Source of the DNA: CAYFWF01 sp964346815
GTDB taxonomy: Bacteria > Acidobacteriota > Aminicenantia > Aminicenantales > Aminicenantaceae
NCBI GenBank assembly: GCA_964346815.1
Contig: CAYFWF010000050.1
Span: 62,001 to 126,000, forward strand
DNA: 64,000 nucleotides
Direction of reading: 5' to 3'
Of this stretch, positions 1 through 8,731 are shown piece after piece. Both the position numbers and the translations under genes were made by a program. The notes beneath the pieces are model-generated. The model was not told where the DNA came from, made no database searches, and was given only the letters and a program-made list of their open reading frames with translations. The first letter of the stretch is position 1. Each line of letters starts with the position of its first letter.

Positions 1-960
1 GGAGTCTATACCCCTTCTGGTTTGGGCGCGGAATGGGATGGAGCGGATTTTGCGGGAATCGCCGCCAATAATCCGAATCTCAAATGGAAGAGCAAGATAG
101 AGTTGGTGACCATCGCTCCTGTTGTGGCTTTCCGGATCAATGAGCAGGTTTCCATTGGAGGAGCTTTGAACATCAATTACGGCACGTTCGATGTGGCCTT
201 TCATGCAGGAGCAGCCGAAGTTCCCGTACCTCCTTATGAGATAGACCTAGCGCAGTATGAGGAAAGTATGAGCGGTTGGGGATTCGGTGCGACATTTGGA
301 ATCCTGGTGAAACCCAGCGAGATGTTCAGCATCGGTGCGACATTTCGAACACCCAGCAAAGTTTCTTTCAATGGAGAAGCTTCCATACCTAGACTTTCTC
401 TCATAGGTGCGGCACTCGGGCTGGCGCTCAATCCTTCCACGGACATAGACAGAGATTTGACCTGGCCTATGTGGTTGGCTGTAGGAGTAGCCGTCAAGCC
501 TATGGATTCGTTAACCTTGACCGGTGATGTTCAATACACCCATTGGTCGGAAATCGACAAAATTCATACAGAATATAAAGATGCCTTCTGGCAGCTGCTT
601 TTGGCAGATGACACAGACAGACCCATGAACTGGGATAATGCAGTGCAGATCCGGTTCGGAGCCGAATATGTGTTCAATGTTTGGGCTTTCCGAGGAGGCT
701 TTTATTGGGACCCTTCCCCAGCACCTAACAGAACCATGAATGTTCTTCTTCCCAACTTCGATTTTAATGTGATCACGGCTGGAATGGGGTATTCTCTGGA
801 TGGAATTCAGATCGACTTCGGGATTGAATATTTGATGGGAAAAGAGAGGGAGGTCGATTATTTGAAAACCGTCACAGATCCCGAATGGGAAACAGCTATG
901 CCAGGAACATACGATATGAGTGTGGTCGTTCCCAATATTTCTGTGAGCTATAAATTCTAG
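1..960 (+). CDS. FadL/OmpP1/TodX-family outer membrane transport protein (5' end missing)
   Basis: The open frame runs in from the left edge, so this is the C-terminal part (about 319 residues) of a longer protein. The first visible residues (GVYTPSGLGAEWDG) match the hallmark loop of the OmpP1/FadL/TodX family of 14-strand outer membrane channels for long-chain fatty acids and other hydrophobic compounds. Alternating hydrophobic/polar beta strands and 'FRTPSKVSFNGEA' support the call. The protein ends in KF with an aromatic last residue, as expected of an outer membrane barrel. The substrate cannot be read from sequence. galU follows on the same strand after about 100 bp. Confidence 0.85.
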   Translation, partial: GVYTPSGLGAEWDGADFAGIAANNPNLKWKSKIELVTIAPVVAFRINEQVSIGGALNINYGTFDVAFHAGAAEVPVPPYEIDLAQYEESMSGWGFGATFGILVKPSEMFSIGATFRTPSKVSFNGEASIPRLSLIGAALGLALNPSTDIDRDLTWPMWLAVGVAVKPMDSLTLTGDVQYTHWSEIDKIHTEYKDAFWQLLLADDTDRPMNWDNAVQIRFGAEYVFNVWAFRGGFYWDPSPAPNRTMNVLLPNFDFNVITAGMGYSLDGIQIDFGIEYLMGKEREVDYLKTVTDPEWETAMPGTYDMSVVVPNISVSYKF

Positions 961-1061
961 TTTGCCGATCTGTGTACCAGAAAAGGTTATCCCGGTTTAT
1001 TTCCCTTCATCCCAGGACAAACCGAAAAATAAAATAACCAATTGGAATTCAATATAAAGGA

Positions 1062-1928
1062 ATGAACATGAGTATGGTAAGAAAAGCGGTGATTCCCTCC
1101 GCAGGATTCGGAACGCGTTTCCTGCCCGCTACCAAGGCCCAACCCAAAGAGATGCTAAACGTTGTAGACAAACCCTTGATTCAGTACAGTGTGGAGGAGG
1201 CGGTCGGAGCAGGGATCGAAAAGATCGCTGTCATAATCAGCAGGGGGAAATCTAGTATCGAAGATCATTTCGACAGCAGCCCTGAACTGGAGAATTTTCT
1301 GGAGAAAAAGGGAAAGCTCGATTTCCTGGAAGAGGTCAAAAGGGTGTCGCGTCTCGCTGAATTTTGTTACATCCGCCAGAAGGAGGCTTTGGGGTTGGGG
1401 CATGCTATTTTGATGGCCGAAGAGTTTATCGGCCACGAGCCTTTTGCAGTCCTTTTGCCTGACGATATTTTCGACTGTGAAACACCGTGTATCAAACAGC
1501 TGATCGATATCCATAAAGAGTTCGAGGCTTCGGTTATTGTTCTGGGCCGGACAGATGAAGAAGGGACTCAAAAATATGGGATCATCAAGCCCAAACAAAT
1601 TTCCGGGAGAGTCTTCCAAGTCCAGGATTTGGTAGAGAAACCAGGTCCTGAGAAAGCACATTCCGATTTGGCTGTTATCGGCAGGTACGTCTTCAATCCG
1701 ATGATATTCGATGCCATCAGGAAGACCGAACCCGATAAGAGGGGAGAGGTTCAAATTACCGACGCGATCAAACATTTACTGGAAGACCAGCCGGTTTACG
1801 GCTATCTCTTCGAGGGAACACGCTACGATGCCGGGAACAAATTGGGATTTATCCAGGCGATTCTTGAACTGGCGCTCAAACGGCCCGAATTCAGCCAGAG
1901 TCTGAAGGATCATCTGAAGGACCTGTAA
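1062..1928 (+). CDS. galU: UTP--glucose-1-phosphate uridylyltransferase
   Basis: GalU makes UDP-glucose from UTP and glucose-1-phosphate for cell-surface polysaccharides. The 288-residue length is normal. The nucleotidyltransferase signature (GFGTRFLPATKAQPKEML) lies near residues 15-32, followed by DKPLIQYSVEEA, a DD metal-binding pair (LLPDDIFDCE), the EKPGPEKAHSDLAVIGRY segment and ITDAIKHLL. The ATG at 1062 follows an AAAGGA Shine-Dalgarno; ATG codons at 1068 and 1074 are alternatives. The phosphohexomutase at 21786 could supply its glucose-1-phosphate, and the glycosyltransferase block at 49.8-54.3 kb could use its product, but those links are inference. Confidence 0.94.
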   Translation: MNMSMVRKAVIPSAGFGTRFLPATKAQPKEMLNVVDKPLIQYSVEEAVGAGIEKIAVIISRGKSSIEDHFDSSPELENFLEKKGKLDFLEEVKRVSRLAEFCYIRQKEALGLGHAILMAEEFIGHEPFAVLLPDDIFDCETPCIKQLIDIHKEFEASVIVLGRTDEEGTQKYGIIKPKQISGRVFQVQDLVEKPGPEKAHSDLAVIGRYVFNPMIFDAIRKTEPDKRGEVQITDAIKHLLEDQPVYGYLFEGTRYDAGNKLGFIQAILELALKRPEFSQSLKDHLKDL

Positions 1929-2128
1929 GAGTTTCTCCCTTCTGAGCTGTCAAGGAAGGGATCTGACAATCGAACCGTATTCAAGTTTCAGGCACTTTAT
2001 CTGGGGCTTGTAATCAAGCCATTTCCCTTATGACGATTCTGGGAACATGGATTCCTTGAGAGCCTATAATTTTTTAGATAAGAGTGTAAGTTCTTAGTTT
2101 TATAAAATTTCAGAGGGTTTCAGGGGAG

Positions 2129-2201
2129 TGGCGAGGGACGGAATCGAACCGCCGACGCAGAGATTTTCAGTCTCTCGCTCTACCGACTGAGCTACCTCGC
2201 C
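2129..2201 (-). tRNA. tRNA-Phe (GAA)
   Basis: Read on the minus strand, a complete cloverleaf of 73 nt folds. The acceptor stem GGCGAGG pairs with CCTCGCC. The D-arm starts GCTCAGTCGGTAGAGC, the anticodon loop is CTGAAAA (anticodon GAA, Phe) on an AGAGA/TCTCT stem, and the T-arm has loop TTCGATT. The discriminator base is A. The CCA end is not encoded (CTC follows), so it must be added by a nucleotidyltransferase. The apparent minus-strand ORF across this stretch is not a gene. Confidence 0.98.
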
Positions 2202-2229
2202 GTTTGAGAAATTCTCTAGTCCGGGCAAT

Positions 2230-2258
2230 AGTATAAATAGCTCGGTATATAATGTCAA
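2230..2258 (-). promoter_or_regulatory. Sigma-70-type promoter for tRNA-Phe
   Basis: On the minus strand a perfect -35 TTGACA (2253-2258) is followed after 17 bp by TATACT (2230-2235). The predicted transcription start would be about 20 nt before the mature tRNA 5' end at 2201, as expected for a stable-RNA gene. Confidence 0.75.
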
Positions 2259-2327
2259 TGGGGAGAAATGGTGAAATTGAAATAGGATAGGCATTGTGAT
2301 ATTCTTTCATCCGGGAGGATAGATTGG

Positions 2328-2552
2328 ATGGAAGAGAAGAAAATCAAGGAGCTTTTGCTGAAAGAGAATGAAGAGTTCCGGAAGGCATTTGAACAGCATA
2401 AAGAGTTGGAGAAAAAGCTGGCCAAACTTCAGGCCAAGAATTTTCTATCTGATGAAGAAACATGGGAAGAGAGACAGTTAAAGAAAGAAAAGCTCAGGTT
2501 AAAGGATAGAATGTATTCTTTGATGACAGAATACAAGAAATCTCTTCCATAG
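2328..2552 (+). CDS. Small YdcH/DUF465-like charged helical protein
   Basis: The product is 74 residues, almost wholly helical and highly charged. The pattern EEFRKAFEQHKELEKKL ... LSDEE ... LKKEKLRLKDRM fits the DUF465 (YdcH-like) family of short coiled-coil proteins, whose function is not established. The ATG at 2328 follows GGGAGG about 10 nt upstream. It begins the plus-strand run that continues through priA; the next start is 20 nt after its stop. The family assignment is by recognition of pattern only. Confidence 0.72.
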   Translation: MEEKKIKELLLKENEEFRKAFEQHKELEKKLAKLQAKNFLSDEETWEERQLKKEKLRLKDRMYSLMTEYKKSLP

Positions 2553-2572
2553 AAAAAATTCAAGAGAAAGTA

Positions 2573-3607
2573 ATGAGAAATCAGAGAGGAATCCGTTTGG
2601 CTTTGGTAGGAACAGACACCTTCCGCGGGAAAGAGATCAAAGAGGTTCTGGAGGAGAGAAAGTTCCCGTTCGAAAAGATCGAGTTTTACGACTCAGATGT
2701 CAAGGAAAAATTCTCTAAACTGACCGAGTTTCGAGGCGAACCGCGTGTTATACTCCCTCTTGAGAGATCGGCCCTGGGGTGTTCCGATGTAGTTTTTTTG
2801 GCTGCTGATAAGAGGACAAGCCTGGAATTGGGAAAGATGGCTGTAAAAAGCAATTATTTGGCAGTCGACCTCAGTGAGGCCTTTAATGAAGAACGAAACG
2901 TTCCTCTTGTAGTCGCCGGCGTTAACCATGATATCCTTCGAAAGAAAAAGCCCAAGCTGATTGCCAATCCTCATTCGGTCACCATCATTCTCAGTCATCT
3001 CTTTCATGTTCTCCTGGAGAGGTACAAACTCGTGAAAGCCGTGGCTTTTGTCCTCCAGCCTGTATCGGCTTTCGATGATTCCGGGATCCAGGAGCTGGCC
3101 GATCAATCCGTCGCAGTCTTGAGGGGTGCGTCCGTGTCGACAAATATCTTTAACACCCAGATAGCCTTCAACCTTCTTTCTCACACCGAAGCTATGGATA
3201 AGAATGGTTTTTCATCATCGGAAAAGCAGATCATTTCGGAAATTTCCCGCGTTTTCGAAGCCAAGGATTTTCCCCTCTCCCTTTCCATTATTCAGGCTCC
3301 TGTCTTTCACACCTATTCGATCATGATACATCTGGAACTCGAGGAGAAACCCGCTATCCAGACCATTCAAAACCTCTTCAAGAAATCCCCCTATTTTAAA
3401 GTCTCTCCCCCATCCGCCTCTTGTCCGGTCTCGTCTGTTTTGGTAGCGGGGAAAGATGAGATTTTCATAGGTCAGATCAAAAAAGAAGAATCCCATCCCA
3501 ATAGGTTTTGGATTTGGTCTGTTACCGACAATTTAACCCGAGGCTCTGCCTTGAACGCGTTCGAAATCCTGGAGAAAAGCTCTCTGATTATCCCTCCGAA
3601 AAAATGA
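2573..3607 (+). CDS. Aspartate-semialdehyde-dehydrogenase-like protein lacking the catalytic cysteine
   Basis: At 344 residues it has the length and two-domain layout of aspartate-semialdehyde dehydrogenase: an N-terminal NADP-binding Rossmann half (LALVGTDTFRGKEI; DVVFLAADKRTSLELG) and a C-terminal dimerisation/catalytic half ending in ASCPVSSVLVAGKDEI and FWIWSVTDNLTRGSALNAF, close to the family's usual ending. However, the active-site loop normally reading NPNCST is NPHSVT here, with Ser135 where the nucleophilic Cys belongs, and the QAVSGAG segment has become QPVSAFDDSG. It resembles the USG-1-like branch and is probably not a working semialdehyde dehydrogenase. Its stop overlaps the msbA start (ATGA). 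The real function is unknown. Confidence 0.8.
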   Translation: MRNQRGIRLALVGTDTFRGKEIKEVLEERKFPFEKIEFYDSDVKEKFSKLTEFRGEPRVILPLERSALGCSDVVFLAADKRTSLELGKMAVKSNYLAVDLSEAFNEERNVPLVVAGVNHDILRKKKPKLIANPHSVTIILSHLFHVLLERYKLVKAVAFVLQPVSAFDDSGIQELADQSVAVLRGASVSTNIFNTQIAFNLLSHTEAMDKNGFSSSEKQIISEISRVFEAKDFPLSLSIIQAPVFHTYSIMIHLELEEKPAIQTIQNLFKKSPYFKVSPPSASCPVSSVLVAGKDEIFIGQIKKEESHPNRFWIWSVTDNLTRGSALNAFEILEKSSLIIPPKK

Positions 3608-5400
3608 AAGATATATTCCGGCTTCTCAAGCTCACATTAGAGGAGAAGAACAAGCTCATCCTCTCCTTCCTTTTTACCCTATGCGTCGCTTTTTTTACAT
3701 ATGTGTTCGTGAATCTGGTCCAGCCTATCATGGATAAACTGCTCAATTTGGCTCCTGCAGAGCCGGTCGAAAAATTCCGTTTTCTCGATTTTATCTATCG
3801 CTACATAAGCGAAGAACAGCTCATCGTGATTATACCGGGGCTGCTTGTTTTGGTCATCTTCGGCAAAGGACTCTTCACCTTCCTATCCTCCTTTTTGATG
3901 AAATCCATAGGCCTGAGGGTATCCAAGAGATTAAGAGACAACCTCTCTGAGCATATGCTTCATCAATCCTCTGATTATTTCGACCGGATGGCAACGGGTG
4001 AGCTGATGTCCCGATTAACCAATGATGTAGATAAAGTACAGGAGGCTGTTTCAGGCAGTATGGGGGACTTCATCCAAGAGACTTTTGTTCTTTTTGCCCT
4101 CCTAGTTGGAATTTTCCTGGTCGACTGGCATTTGGCTTTAGCCGCTTTTGTCATCACTCCTCTGGCCGTTATACCGCTTGCCATTTTCAGCCGTCAGCTG
4201 AAGAAAAGAGGGAGGATCAATCAGATCAGGATGGCTGATATTTACCGGCTTATCCACGAGACGATTACCGGAAACAAGATTGTAAAAGCCTTTACCATGG
4301 AAGATTTTGAACAAAAGAAGTTCTTCCAGGCAACGGGAAACTACCTGAAATCCAGCATGAGGCTGGCCTGGACAGGGAGCCTGGCTTCTCCTTTCATGGA
4401 ATTCCTGGGTGGTTTAGTGGGTGCATTCATTCTCGTCATTGGAACGACTCGGATCACTCAGGGCTACATAAGTCCAGGGGACTTCGGGACTTTTGTCATG
4501 GCAATATTCTATATGTACACTCCTATAAAAAAAATGAACAGGGCGAATGTTATGATTCAGCAGGGAGTTGCCAGCTATGAAAGGATAGATGAAGTCTTGA
4601 GAAGAAAGCCCCAGGTCGCCGATTACCCCCGGGCTTATCCGCTTCCACAGGTAAGAGGTCACGTGAAATTCCAGAATGTTTCTTTCAGCTATAACGAAAA
4701 CATAGATGTTCTCTATGGGGTGGATTTTGAAATACTGCCCAGAGAAAGAGTCGCTCTGATCGGTTTGAGCGGGGGAGGAAAGACCACCATAGTCAACCTC
4801 TTAACCCGCTTTTATGAACCGACGAGGGGAAGAATATTTATCGATGGTATTGAAATTCGGGAGGTTACCCTTTCTTCCCTGCGCGCTCAAATCGGACTGG
4901 TCACCCAGGAACTCATCCTCTTTGATGATACAGTGCGCAACAATATTGCCTATGGACTGGAAGATATGCCTATGGAGCGTGTCGTCGCTGCGGCCAAAGC
5001 AGCCAAAGCTCACGATTTCATCCAGAATCTCCCCCAAGGTTATGAAACCCAAATCGGAGAAAAGGGAGGACTTCTGTCTAGCGGACAGAGACAGAGAATA
5101 ACCCTTGCCCGGGCCTTGCTCAAGGATCCTCCGGTTCTCATTCTGGATGAGGCCACTTCCGCATTGGATTCTGAATCGGAGAGATTGATTCAAACCGCTT
5201 TAGCCAACGTCATGAAGGGCAGAACGACACTTGTCATTGCGCATCGGCTTTCCACGTTAAGGAATACGGATAAGATTTTGGTTCTGGACAAGGGCCGTAT
5301 CGTGGAAGTCGGATCGCACAAGGAGCTTTATAGAAAAAACGGGATATACCGAAAACTTTATGATCTGCAGTTTCCCGAAGAAAAGGAGACAATGAATTGA
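3604..5400 (+). CDS. msbA: MsbA-like ABC exporter (fused permease-ATPase)
   Basis: This is a half-transporter of 598 residues with six N-terminal membrane helices and a C-terminal ATPase, the layout of the lipid A-core flippase MsbA and related lipid exporters. It has Walker A GLSGGGKTT near residue 387, a signature motif LSSGQ (usual form LSGGQ) near 491, Walker B VLILDEATSALD near 511 and H-loop IAHRLST. The chosen ATG at 3604 overlaps the preceding stop as ATGA; the frame stays open upstream but that would overlap the previous gene by 100 nt. Lipid A export is inferred from family resemblance, since heterologous multidrug exporters look similar. Confidence 0.86.
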   Translation: MKDIFRLLKLTLEEKNKLILSFLFTLCVAFFTYVFVNLVQPIMDKLLNLAPAEPVEKFRFLDFIYRYISEEQLIVIIPGLLVLVIFGKGLFTFLSSFLMKSIGLRVSKRLRDNLSEHMLHQSSDYFDRMATGELMSRLTNDVDKVQEAVSGSMGDFIQETFVLFALLVGIFLVDWHLALAAFVITPLAVIPLAIFSRQLKKRGRINQIRMADIYRLIHETITGNKIVKAFTMEDFEQKKFFQATGNYLKSSMRLAWTGSLASPFMEFLGGLVGAFILVIGTTRITQGYISPGDFGTFVMAIFYMYTPIKKMNRANVMIQQGVASYERIDEVLRRKPQVADYPRAYPLPQVRGHVKFQNVSFSYNENIDVLYGVDFEILPRERVALIGLSGGGKTTIVNLLTRFYEPTRGRIFIDGIEIREVTLSSLRAQIGLVTQELILFDDTVRNNIAYGLEDMPMERVVAAAKAAKAHDFIQNLPQGYETQIGEKGGLLSSGQRQRITLARALLKDPPVLILDEATSALDSESERLIQTALANVMKGRTTLVIAHRLSTLRNTDKILVLDKGRIVEVGSHKELYRKNGIYRKLYDLQFPEEKETMN

Positions 5401-6275
5401 TCCATAGCATGACCGGTTATGCAGAAAGGACGTTTGTCTTCAAAACATTCTCTGCCAGAATCAACATCAGAACACTCAACCATCGTTTTTTGGATTGGAG
5501 CTACCGGGGGAGTCCAATCAGCGGTTTAGAAGAAAGCCTGAGAAATATTTGTCGAAAAAAGTTGAGAAGAGGAAGAGTCGAAGTATCGGTGGAACTCCGC
5601 ATTTTGAGCCCTGAAAAATGGCAGTTTTGGATCAACAAGGATTTGCTCAGGCAGGTCTTCTCTTCCATTGAGAGAGCCTTTCCTGATGCGCAGAATAAAG
5701 TGAAATTTTCTCTGGAGAATCTCTTCAATATTCCGCACATCGTGGAATTTCAGAGGAAAGATTTTACCAAGAAAGAAGCAGAATTCTTGGAGGGGGGATT
5801 TGAGAAAACCCTGAACCAGTTGATCAGAGAAAGAGCCAGGGAAGGGAAGGAAATCAAAGGACAGCTCAAATCTCATATACAGAATATCAGGTCATTCCTT
5901 CGTGAGATGGAGAAGAGAGCAAAAAAACAACCCCTCTTGATTAAAGAGAAATTGAGAGAAAGATTGGAAGAAATGAACAGGGAAGAGACTTTTTCTGAGA
6001 ACAGATTGGCAGAGGAAGCGTCTTTTTTAGCACAGCGCTATGACCTGACCGAAGAAATAGTAAGGCTGAGATCTCACTTGAAATATTTTAGTGAAGTGCT
6101 CAACTCGACAGAACCGGAACCAGTCGGCAAAAAATTGGACTTTGTGGCCCAGGAGCTCTACCGAGAAGCGAACACCATAAATTCAAAAGCACAGGATATT
6201 GAAGTGATCAGAGGAAGTTTGTCTATCAAGTCAGAAGTGGAGAGCATTCGTCAACAGGTGCAAAACATCGAGTGA
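5397..6275 (+). CDS. yicC: YicC family protein (endoribonuclease-type)
   Basis: The protein begins IHSMTGYAERTF, the typical YicC amino end, and ends in the DUF1732 domain (LDFVAQELYREANTINSKAQD, then VESIRQQVQNIE). Its 292 residues are normal. Members are reported to be RNases acting on small RNAs. The start is TTG at 5397, overlapping the msbA stop as TTGA, with AAGGAG at 5383-5388; the nearby ATG at 5392 is in the msbA frame. It lies directly before gmk, a conserved neighbourhood. Confidence 0.9.
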   Translation: MIHSMTGYAERTFVFKTFSARINIRTLNHRFLDWSYRGSPISGLEESLRNICRKKLRRGRVEVSVELRILSPEKWQFWINKDLLRQVFSSIERAFPDAQNKVKFSLENLFNIPHIVEFQRKDFTKKEAEFLEGGFEKTLNQLIRERAREGKEIKGQLKSHIQNIRSFLREMEKRAKKQPLLIKEKLRERLEEMNREETFSENRLAEEASFLAQRYDLTEEIVRLRSHLKYFSEVLNSTEPEPVGKKLDFVAQELYREANTINSKAQDIEVIRGSLSIKSEVESIRQQVQNIE

Positions 6276-6294
6276 TCTATAGAGATGAAGTAAA

Positions 6295-6897
6295 ATGCTC
6301 TTTGTAATCAGCGGTCCTTCTGGATGTGGCAAGTCGACCCTGGTCAAGTACATGTTAGATACGCTTGATCAAGTGGCGTTCTCTGTTTCTTATACCACTC
6401 GAGAAAAGAGGGACACAGAAAAGGAAGGAAAAGACTACTTTTTCGTCTCACCAGAGGAATTTAAGAAGCTGATTCAGGAGGATAAGCTGGTAGAATGGGC
6501 TGTCGTGCATGAGAACTATTACGGCACTCCCAAAAGGGAGCTGGAGAAGAAAACAGGAGGAGATTTACTGCTGGACATCGATGTACAGGGAGCCCAGCAG
6601 GTCAAAGAGAAGGTGAAAAAGGCCATTTTTATTTTCGTCCTTCCCCCCCTGTTTCCAGAATTGAAAAAGAGGCTGGAACAGAGGGGGCAAGAATCCAAAG
6701 AAACCATAAGGAAGCGGCTGGAGATAGCCAAAAGGGAGATAAGACATTATTATCAATTCGACTACATCATAATCAATGATCAACTGGATGAGGCCGCTGA
6801 AGAACTGAAAGCGGTTATCTTGAATCAGAGATGCCGGACTGAAGTCCGCAAGAAAAAGATCATACCGATTCTTCGAAGTTTCTCTGGCGACGATTAA
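6295..6897 (+). CDS. gmk: Guanylate kinase
   Basis: This kinase phosphorylates GMP to GDP with ATP. It has P-loop GPSGCGKST at residues 7-15, the GMP-binding segment SYTTREKRDTEKEGKDYFFV, YYGTPKRELE and LLLDIDVQGAQQVK. At 200 residues it is full length. The ATG at 6295 gives the expected short amino end. It is followed after 9 bp by coaBC; in many bacteria rpoZ sits at this junction, but there is no room for it here. Confidence 0.96.
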   Translation: MLFVISGPSGCGKSTLVKYMLDTLDQVAFSVSYTTREKRDTEKEGKDYFFVSPEEFKKLIQEDKLVEWAVVHENYYGTPKRELEKKTGGDLLLDIDVQGAQQVKEKVKKAIFIFVLPPLFPELKKRLEQRGQESKETIRKRLEIAKREIRHYYQFDYIIINDQLDEAAEELKAVILNQRCRTEVRKKKIIPILRSFSGDD

Positions 6898-6906
6898 GGG
6901 GATGGA

Positions 6907-8100
6907 ATGAATAAAATCGTGTTAGGTATATGTTCATCGATCAGTATTTACAAGGCTTGCGAGATTGCGAGGAGATTCCAGAAGGAATCCTTTGAAGTCC
7001 AGGTCATAATGACTGAGAATGCCACCCGCTTGGTCTCACCACTGCTTTTCAGCGCACTCACGGGCCGGAGAGTTCTGGTCGACCTTTTTGAACAAGAAGT
7101 ATCCGAAGAGATCCGGCATATCGAACTGGCCAAGGAGGCTTCTCTTTTGCTGGTGGCTCCTGCCACAGCTAATATTTTGGGCAAGTTCGCTTCGGGTGTA
7201 GCGGATGATTTTCTCTCCACCTTTTATTTGGCTTTCAAAGGGCCTGTCCTGGTTGCTCCTGCTATGAATGAGGCAATGTATCTTCACAAGCAGACACAGA
7301 GGAACGTCAAGGAATTAAAGAGCCAGGGAGTTTGCTTTGTCGAGCCTGAACAGGGGTATCTTGCCTGTCAGGATGAAGGCTGGGGGAGGCTCGCTTCTCT
7401 GGAGAGGATCGTCAGCGAAGCGCTCAAGGTGATGGGAAAGAGCCAGAGCCTCAAAGGAAAAACCGTGCTGGTTACTGCCGGGCCCACCCGTGAACATATG
7501 GATCCGGTACGTTTTCTATCCAATCCTTCCACGGGCAAAATGGGCTTTGAATTGGCCGGGGAATCCTTGAGGCGCGGAGCTGAGGTGATTCTCGTTTCCG
7601 GTCCAACCCATATCCTCCCTCCTCCTGGAGTGCAGGCGAAACGGATCCTTACGGCGGAGGAAATGGGCGAAGAGGTGGAACGGTATCTTCCAAAATCCGA
7701 TATCATTATCATGGCGGCGGCTGTCTCGGATTTCAGGTTTTCATCTTCATCTTCTCAAAAAATAAAGAAACAAACTCTATCCGAATCAATCCACCTGGTT
7801 GCGACCGCCGACATCTTGAAGAAAACATCAAAGAGGAGGACGGATCAATTTCTGGTTGGCTTCGCGGCCGAGACAGAGAATATAGAGGAAAACGCCCTGA
7901 GTAAACTCAAAGAGAAGAATCTGGATATGATCGTGGCCAACGATGTTTCGAAGGGCGATGTCGGATTCGGCTCGGATTATAACCGGGTCACGCTCCTTTT
8001 TTCCGACGGCAAAATCCGCAGATCGGGGAAGAAGAGTAAATCTGAGATCAGCCAGATGATACTGGATGAAATCGAGGGGAGAATTGGCAGAAGGAGCTGA
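6907..8100 (+). CDS. coaBC: Bifunctional phosphopantothenoylcysteine decarboxylase/phosphopantothenate--cysteine ligase
   Basis: Two steps of coenzyme A synthesis are joined in one 397-residue chain. The N-terminal flavin-dependent CoaC half has the active-site His (RHIELAKEA), PAMNEAM and the substrate-flap Cys in LACQDEGWGRL. The CoaB half starts at about residue 185 with KGKTVLVTAGPTREHMDPVR, continues with SNPSTGKMG and closes with IVANDVSKGDVGFGSDYN. The start ATG at 6907 follows GGGGATGGA. coaD, a later step of the same pathway, lies at 17.5 kb in a different operon. Confidence 0.96.
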   Translation: MNKIVLGICSSISIYKACEIARRFQKESFEVQVIMTENATRLVSPLLFSALTGRRVLVDLFEQEVSEEIRHIELAKEASLLLVAPATANILGKFASGVADDFLSTFYLAFKGPVLVAPAMNEAMYLHKQTQRNVKELKSQGVCFVEPEQGYLACQDEGWGRLASLERIVSEALKVMGKSQSLKGKTVLVTAGPTREHMDPVRFLSNPSTGKMGFELAGESLRRGAEVILVSGPTHILPPPGVQAKRILTAEEMGEEVERYLPKSDIIIMAAAVSDFRFSSSSSQKIKKQTLSESIHLVATADILKKTSKRRTDQFLVGFAAETENIEENALSKLKEKNLDMIVANDVSKGDVGFGSDYNRVTLLFSDGKIRRSGKKSKSEISQMILDEIEGRIGRRS

Positions 8101-8731
8101 AAAACTTCTCAGCGCGGTAGAGGAGAAGCTGAAATTTCTTTCCCTTCTCGGAGTTGATTTTATCATGGAAGAATCTCCACTTTTATCTCTCGAGGAATCC
8201 ATCCTTCAGTGCCAACTCTGTCCGTTATCTCAGACGCGGTCCAATGCTGTTCCCGGGGAAGGGAATCCCAATGCTGATCTTATGTTCGTAGGAGAAGCTC
8301 CGGGGCGAGATGAAGACATCCAGGGAAAGCCTTTTGTCGGAAGGGCAGGGCAGCTCTTGACGAAGATCATAAACGCCATGCAGTGCGACAGAGATGAAGT
8401 CTACATCACGAATGTGGTCAAATGCCGGCCCCCGGGAAACCGAACACCGGAAGGTGCCGAAATCGAACGATGCAAGACATATCTCCTCAGACAGATTGAC
8501 AGGATTCAACCGAAAGTCATCGTCTCGCTGGGTAAAGTGGCTTCTGATTTTTTTATCCAAAGCAGCCTGGGAATGACGGCTTTACGGGGTGACTTTTACG
8601 CCTTCCATCATATCAAGGTGATGCCCACCTTTCACCCTTCTTATCTGATCAGAAATGAAGGGAATCGAAAGCTGAAAAAGATGGTCTGGGAAGATATGAA
8701 AAAAGTTATGGCCTTCCTGGGCAAAAAATGA
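8066..8731 (+). CDS. Family 4 (Fe-S) uracil-DNA glycosylase
   Basis: This DNA repair enzyme removes uracil from DNA. Motif A is GEAPGRDED and motif B is HPSYLIRN. Four cysteines (CQLC, VKCRPP and ERCKTY) are placed to bind the 4Fe-4S cluster of family 4 UDGs. The ATG at 8066 lies inside the coaBC 3' end (35 nt overlap) and yields a helical N-terminal extension (ELAEGAEKLLSAVEEKLKFL) like that of many bacterial members; ATG 8165 is the alternative shorter start. The gene overlaps priA by ATGA. Confidence 0.87.
   Translation: MKSRGELAEGAEKLLSAVEEKLKFLSLLGVDFIMEESPLLSLEESILQCQLCPLSQTRSNAVPGEGNPNADLMFVGEAPGRDEDIQGKPFVGRAGQLLTKIINAMQCDRDEVYITNVVKCRPPGNRTPEGAEIERCKTYLLRQIDRIQPKVIVSLGKVASDFFIQSSLGMTALRGDFYAFHHIKVMPTFHPSYLIRNEGNRKLKKMVWEDMKKVMAFLGKK

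Noticed and set aside
1934..1966. Hairpin TCCCTTC...GAAGGGA after galU
   Set aside because: A 7-bp stem without a following T run, so I do not call a Rho-independent terminator.
2100..2294. Minus-strand 64-codon ORF
   Set aside because: It runs through the tRNA-Phe gene and its promoter, so it is a by-chance open frame.
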